A DNA stretch of 36,999 nucleotides from Lacrimispora celerecrescens (GTDB lineage Bacteria; Bacillota; Clostridia; Lachnospirales; Lachnospiraceae): positions 1 through 36,999 of the forward strand of contig NZ_JPME01000024.1 in the NCBI RefSeq assembly GCF_000732605.1, written 5' to 3'. The notes beneath the pieces were generated by a model. The model did no database searches. It was not told where the DNA came from and was given only the letters and a program-made list of their open reading frames with translations. Position numbers and translations under genes: made by a program. Shown here one piece after another: positions 33,663 to 36,999 of the stretch (positions within the stretch are counted from its first letter, which is position 1; each line of letters begins with the position of its first letter).

Positions 33663-34028
33663 TTATTCTTCCCCTTCGATTGTAACGACCACCCGGTTAG
33701 GCAGGCATACAATCAGTTCCCCGCTTCTGTGAATCTTGCCCGTGCGGACACATACTTTATCAGGGCAGGAGGCTTCCGTGATGCTGGCATAGCCATCTTT
33801 GATGATTAAGTGATCCGTACCGCCATACCCATCAATAACTATATCTACATCTTTATGAAGATCCAGGGTTGCTACAACATTGCCGTCAACCGTGACCACC
33901 ACCTGTTCCGCCGGCTTTCTGTTTCTGACATAAAATATCCCGGAGAGCAGTCCCGATATCACCAGAATGGCGGCAACCAGGATTAGTTCTCTTTTTTGTA
34001 TTACTGTTAATTTTTTTAAATCTTTCAT
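33663..34028 (-). CDS. NusG domain II-containing membrane-anchored protein
   Basis: 121 residues. One N-terminal helix (about 16-35, LILVAAILVISGLLSGIFYV) anchors an extracytoplasmic NusG_II domain (PF07009), seen in VVVTVDGNVVATLDLHKDVDIVIDGYGG, SCPDKVCVRTGKI and LIVCLPNRVVVTIEG. The two cysteines of CPDKVC and the later Cys are typical of the family. Such proteins often lie next to ApbE flavinyltransferase, Gx-transporter and polyprenyl synthetase genes in electron-transfer loci; I recall EetA of the Listeria extracellular electron transfer locus as related, which should be checked. ATG 34028 follows TGAGGTAA. It is divergent from the NADH dehydrogenase gene, 306 bases away. Confidence 0.85.
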   Translation of the reverse strand: MKDLKKLTVIQKRELILVAAILVISGLLSGIFYVRNRKPAEQVVVTVDGNVVATLDLHKDVDIVIDGYGGTDHLIIKDGYASITEASCPDKVCVRTGKIHRSGELIVCLPNRVVVTIEGEE

Positions 34029-34072
34029 CTGTTACCTCATATTTCTCTTAAATGTAATTGTCCTAAGATCTC

Positions 34073-34081
34073 ATTATAGCA
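34073..34081 (-). promoter_or_regulatory. Extended -10 promoter of the NusG-II gene
   Basis: On the minus strand TGC-TATAAT (34081-34073) is a perfect -10 with the extended TGn element. The -35 position reads TTCTAT, a weak match. The start codon is about 45 bases downstream. Confidence 0.6.
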
Positions 34082-34275
34082 TAACTGTCCTGTTTATAGA
34101 ATAAAAAATGGTCTAAAATCATTATAGAACACTCTGTAAACCCGGTCCAAAATGAAGATCTGGATAAGAATTATTGGCTCATTTTGACAAGTGATTCCCT
34201 ATATATGTAATAAGTTACAAAAAGTGAAAATAGTGATCGTTTTATGATAAAAATATGGTAAAAATCATTTCGGTA

Positions 34276-34284
34276 TGTTATAAT
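34276..34284 (+). promoter_or_regulatory. Extended -10 promoter of the NADH dehydrogenase operon
   Basis: TGT-TATAAT (34276-34284) is a perfect -10 with the extended TGn element and no good -35. Transcription would begin near 34291, leaving a leader of about 44 bases that contains AAGGAGGGG. Confidence 0.6.
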
Positions 34285-34334
34285 AATGTCAAAGTGGCGT
34301 TTTGTGAGCCGCTATCATACAAGGAGGGGAAGAC

Positions 34335-36362
34335 TTGAAAAAAATAGTAGTATTAGGTGCCGGTTATGCCGGTATTTTAACTGCCAAAAAGTTGGAAAAA
34401 AAATTCCGCAAGATGAAAATGGAGGACGAAGTAAGTATCTCCATTATTGACAGGCATCCATACCATACCATGCTCACAGAGCTTCATGAGGTAGCCGCTG
34501 GAAGAGTGGAGGAAGACAGTATCCGCATCAGCCTGAAAAAGGTATTTGCCGGAAGGAATGTGGAAATCATTACAGACACGATTAGTCAGATTTCCATTGA
34601 AGAGAAGAAACTGACCGGAAACCAGGGCGAATACGATTATGATTATCTGATCCTGGCCGCAGGCTCTAAGCCCACCTACTTTGGTGTGGAAGGTGCAGAG
34701 AAGAATTCTTATAAGCTTTGGTCTTATGAAGATGCCGTGTTATTAAAAGAACGGATTCACCATGTGTTCCGCAATGCTGCCAGTGAGCCAAACGAGGAGG
34801 AAAAGCGCCGTCTTTTAACTTTCTATGTCGTAGGAGCCGGTTTTACCGGTGTGGAAATGGCCGGGGAACTGGCGGAATATGTACCCTTCTTATGTGAAGA
34901 GTATGAAATAGAACCGTCTATGGTTTCCATGTATAACGTAGATGTTTTAAAGAGGGCAGTGCCCATTCTTCCTGAGAAGCTGTCCGGCAAGGTAGAAAGA
35001 CGCCTGACAAAGATGGGCGTAAAAGTAATGATGGAAACCGGTGTAACCGCCATTGGCGAGGATTTCATCGAACTGAATCAGGATGGCAAGAAAAACCGTT
35101 ATCCGTCCGGTACAACAATCTGGACAGCCGGTATTGAAAGCGCTGATATTACCGGAGAAGCAGCTAAGACGCTGGAATCCGTAGGGCGTGGAAGAATCCA
35201 GGTAGATTCTTTCTTAAGAGCCAAAGACCATGAAGAAGTTTACGTTGTCGGCGACAACATGATGTATGTACCTCAGGGAGAAAATGTACCTGTTCCCCAG
35301 ATGGTAGAAAACTGTGAGCAGAGCGCTCATACCGCCGCCCATAATCTGGTATGTGCCGTTGCTGGTACAGGAGCAATGGAGGAGTATAAACCGTCCTTCC
35401 ATGGCGTTATGGTTTCTGTAGGCGGCCGCTACGGAGTTGCACGGGTAGGACTTCCTAATCTCATGTTTAACCTGTGTTCCTTCTTTGCTATGCTTTCCAA
35501 GCATTTTATCAATGTCATTTATTTTATACAGGTATTAGGCTGGAATAAGGTCTGGAGCTATGTATGCCACGAATTCTTTACCGTGCGCAACCGCAGAAGC
35601 TTCCTGGGAGGCCATTTCTCCAACAGGACCCCGAGTTTCCTGCTGATGCCTCTGCGCGTATGGCTGGGTGCCGTATGGGTATTTGAAGGCGTTATGAAGA
35701 TTGTTGAAGGCTGGATGGATCAGCCCATGTTAAGCGGATTCTTTGGAGGCGCCAATCAATTCTTCAATAACATACTGGCTCCTTACGGAATTTCAGGTAT
35801 CGGTGGGGCAGCTCCTTCGGCGGATGCAGTATCCAGCGCAACGACTGCAGCTGCAGATGCAGTAGCCAGTGCTACAGGCGCTGCAGGTGGTGCCGCAGAT
35901 GCAGTGGCTAGTGGTGTAGCAGTTTTCTCCTATCATATTTTAGGATTAATCGATGCTACCCTTGTTAGTTCCAAAGCTATATCTCATTCGACTCTGTCTG
36001 ATTATGCCTTTAAACTGGATTTTGCTCCTATGAATTGGTTTGTGAACACAGTAATTTTACCTAACGGCGGACTTCAGCTGTTTATGCAGCGCGGTATCGT
36101 GATCGCGGAGATCCTGATCGGTCTGGCCTTGATGGCAGGATTATTCAACTTCCTTTCCTCTGCAGCATCCCTGGTGCTTCAGTTCATGTTCGTATGCACA
36201 ACCGGTCTTTACTTGAACACGTTCTGGATGATTTTCGCCGGTATCGCAGTGTTAGTCGGCGGTGGCAGAACCCTTGGCCTTGATTATTATTTCATGCCTT
36301 GGCTTAAGAAAAAATGGAGAAAACTTCCCTTTATAAGGAAGTGGTATTTATACAATGACTAA
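34335..36362 (+). CDS. ndh2: Type II NADH dehydrogenase with C-terminal DoxX-like membrane domain
   Basis: 675 residues, far longer than ordinary NDH-2 (about 400-450). It starts at TTG 34335, with AAGGAGG about 7 bases upstream. The FAD-binding fold opens with VVLGAGYAG (GAGYAG at 8-13), the NADH-binding Rossmann motif is VVGAGFTGVEMAGEL, and VYVVGDNM closes the flavin site. After about residue 430 the protein becomes a multi-helix membrane domain (LLMPLRVWLGAVWVFEGVMKI ... AEILIGLALMAGLFNFLSSAASLVLQFMF) resembling DoxX. An alanine-rich repeat insert lies at about 490-532. It should oxidise NADH and reduce a quinone, without pumping protons. Listeria Ndh2 of flavin-based extracellular electron transfer is also membrane-extended. 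The overlap with a polyprenyl synthetase gene fits supply of a quinone side chain. Confidence 0.88.
   Translation: MKKIVVLGAGYAGILTAKKLEKKFRKMKMEDEVSISIIDRHPYHTMLTELHEVAAGRVEEDSIRISLKKVFAGRNVEIITDTISQISIEEKKLTGNQGEYDYDYLILAAGSKPTYFGVEGAEKNSYKLWSYEDAVLLKERIHHVFRNAASEPNEEEKRRLLTFYVVGAGFTGVEMAGELAEYVPFLCEEYEIEPSMVSMYNVDVLKRAVPILPEKLSGKVERRLTKMGVKVMMETGVTAIGEDFIELNQDGKKNRYPSGTTIWTAGIESADITGEAAKTLESVGRGRIQVDSFLRAKDHEEVYVVGDNMMYVPQGENVPVPQMVENCEQSAHTAAHNLVCAVAGTGAMEEYKPSFHGVMVSVGGRYGVARVGLPNLMFNLCSFFAMLSKHFINVIYFIQVLGWNKVWSYVCHEFFTVRNRRSFLGGHFSNRTPSFLLMPLRVWLGAVWVFEGVMKIVEGWMDQPMLSGFFGGANQFFNNILAPYGISGIGGAAPSADAVSSATTAAADAVASATGAAGGAADAVASGVAVFSYHILGLIDATLVSSKAISHSTLSDYAFKLDFAPMNWFVNTVILPNGGLQLFMQRGIVIAEILIGLALMAGLFNFLSSAASLVLQFMFVCTTGLYLNTFWMIFAGIAVLVGGGRTLGLDYYFMPWLKKKWRKLPFIRKWYLYND
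35820..35914 (+). repeat. Three imperfect ~20-bp repeats encoding Ala-Asp-Ala-Val units in ndh2
   Basis: Copies begin at 35820, 35853 and 35895, each close to GCAGATGCAGTAGCCAGTGC, encoding ADAVSSA, ADAVASA and ADAVASG. They are spaced by 33 and 42 bases, so the frame is kept. They form the core of an alanine-rich low-complexity segment between membrane helices of the NADH dehydrogenase. Confidence 0.75.
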
Positions 36363-36999
36363 TAGAGAATTGTTGGAGGATGCAGACAACCTGCGTTATG
36401 GTTTTGAAGAGGCTTTCCAGTTAATGGCATCGGCTGTGGAAAAGCATTTATCTTCAGCGCCTCCTGTCATCAGGACTTATACGGCCCATCTGGCAAAGTC
36501 CACAGGTAAATTCATCCGTGCATATGGCTGATGGCCTGTTCCATGGATGAAGAGGATAAAGTCCCGGCGGAAGCCATAACTCTGGCATCTGCAGTAGAAC
36601 TGCTGCATTTGGCCACTCTGGTCCATGATGATGTAATCGATGACGCTGATACAAGGCGGGGGATCGACACACTTCAAAAGAGATTTGGCAAAAAAGCAGC
36701 GGTCATTTGCGGAGATTACCTCTTATCCCTGGCACTTAAACTGGCAGTTTCCATTCCTAAAAGAGACGAATACGAAGCCCTGGATATGACGAATTATCTG
36801 TGCAGGATTTGTATGGGAGAATTACGTCAGGAAATTAACAATGGGAACCTGGACCTATCCGTTTACCGCTATCTAAGCATCATCAAAGGAAAAACGGCGG
36901 CGCTTTTTGAAGCATCTTTTCACGGCGGTGCCATGCTGTCCACAACGGATGAGAGAAAACTCCGCATGTACCGGAAGGTCGGCAATGATGTAGGCATGA
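36355..36999 (+). pseudogene. Polyprenyl diphosphate synthetase, frameshifted and cut by the window end
   Basis: Builds the isoprenoid chain of a quinone or carrier lipid. ATG 36355 overlaps the NADH dehydrogenase stop by 8 bases, and the frame reads to TGA at 36529-36531 after 58 residues, ending ...STGKFIRAYG. The family continues in another frame from about 36526: WLMACSMDEEDKVPAEA, then the first Asp-rich motif DDVIDDADTRRG, GDYLLSLAL, ELRQEINNG and GKTAALFEAS, open to the window edge. One added A (GCATATGG to GCAATATGG) would give the continuous GKFIRAIWLMACSM, as the family expects at GKxxR. It is therefore a real one-base deletion or a sequencing error. In extracellular electron transfer loci the equivalent gene (dmkB) makes the demethylmenaquinone side chain; that match is by context. 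Confidence 0.8.

Larger units (their letters stand above)
34029..34334. other. Divergent promoter region, NusG-II gene / NADH dehydrogenase
   Basis: No gene lies in these 306 A/T-rich bases. Both directions have an extended -10 promoter (annotated separately) with a weak -35. A TTGACA at about 34177-34182 on the plus strand has only TAATAA at an 18-base spacing, a possible second promoter. I found no Rex-, Fnr- or Fur-like palindrome that I could defend. Confidence 0.5.

Noticed and set aside
1-36999. tRNA, rRNA, CRISPR arrays, insertion sequences, prophage genes
   Set aside because: I looked for cloverleaf-like GTTCRANNC segments, regular short repeats, transposase or integrase motifs and phage structural motifs and found none that I could support by eye.

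Overview
The window looks like a chromosomal segment from a low-to-mid-GC, Gram-positive anaerobe. Lachnospiraceae is most likely, in the Lacrimispora / Clostridium cluster XIVa range. Reasons are the AGGAGG ribosome sites, sigma-A type promoters, lipoprotein-anchored sugar-binding proteins, a YesM/YesN-type two-component pair, a secreted protein with choline-binding-like repeats, and a NusG-domain-II protein beside a membrane-extended NADH dehydrogenase. The genus call is weak. I saw no tRNA, rRNA, IS element, phage gene or CRISPR array.

Layout. (1) 1-8402: an alpha-galactoside uptake locus. A GH36 alpha-galactosidase (cut by the window edge), two permeases and a binding lipoprotein lie on the minus strand; a sensor kinase and an AraC-type regulator are divergent. 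(2) 8425-14147: a self-contained TetR-controlled operon of regulator, a phosphotransferase with rifampicin-phosphotransferase-like domain order, an ABC ATPase and two ABC-2 permeases. Its promoter sits inside a perfect 20-bp inverted repeat. (3) 14166-16218, minus: a LUD-domain protein and a citrate synthase broken by a one-base frameshift. (4) 16429-21430, plus: a TRIC/UPF0126 membrane protein, a DUF1461-type membrane protein, then a D,D-carboxypeptidase with a KdpD/KdpE-like two-component pair but no Kdp pump genes. (5) 21400-24902, minus: a DEDD exonuclease, a DUF3006 protein and a ComEC-like metallo-beta-lactamase lipoprotein in one operon, then a secreted cell-wall-binding protein. (6) 25295-30506, plus: a second sugar ABC importer without ATPase, followed by a methyl-accepting chemotaxis protein. 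(7) 30541-33595, minus: an alpha/beta hydrolase, a TOPRIM-like protein and an overlapping AAA ATPase; the last two have the form of an ATPase-nuclease defence pair. (8) 33663-36999: a NusG-II protein divergent from a 675-aa type II NADH dehydrogenase with a C-terminal DoxX-like membrane domain, overlapped by a polyprenyl synthetase. That set resembles flavin-based extracellular electron transfer loci. The polyprenyl synthetase also carries an apparent one-base frameshift.

How it works together: two sugar importers without their own ATPase imply a shared MsmX-type ATPase elsewhere, and the chemotaxis receptor may pair with the second importer. The best candidates for under-described biology are the TetR / RPH-like / ABC operon, the AAA-TOPRIM pair with its palindromic upstream region, and the extended NADH dehydrogenase with an alanine-rich repeat insert. 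The two frameshifts are each explained by one missing base, so sequencing error must be excluded before calling gene loss.
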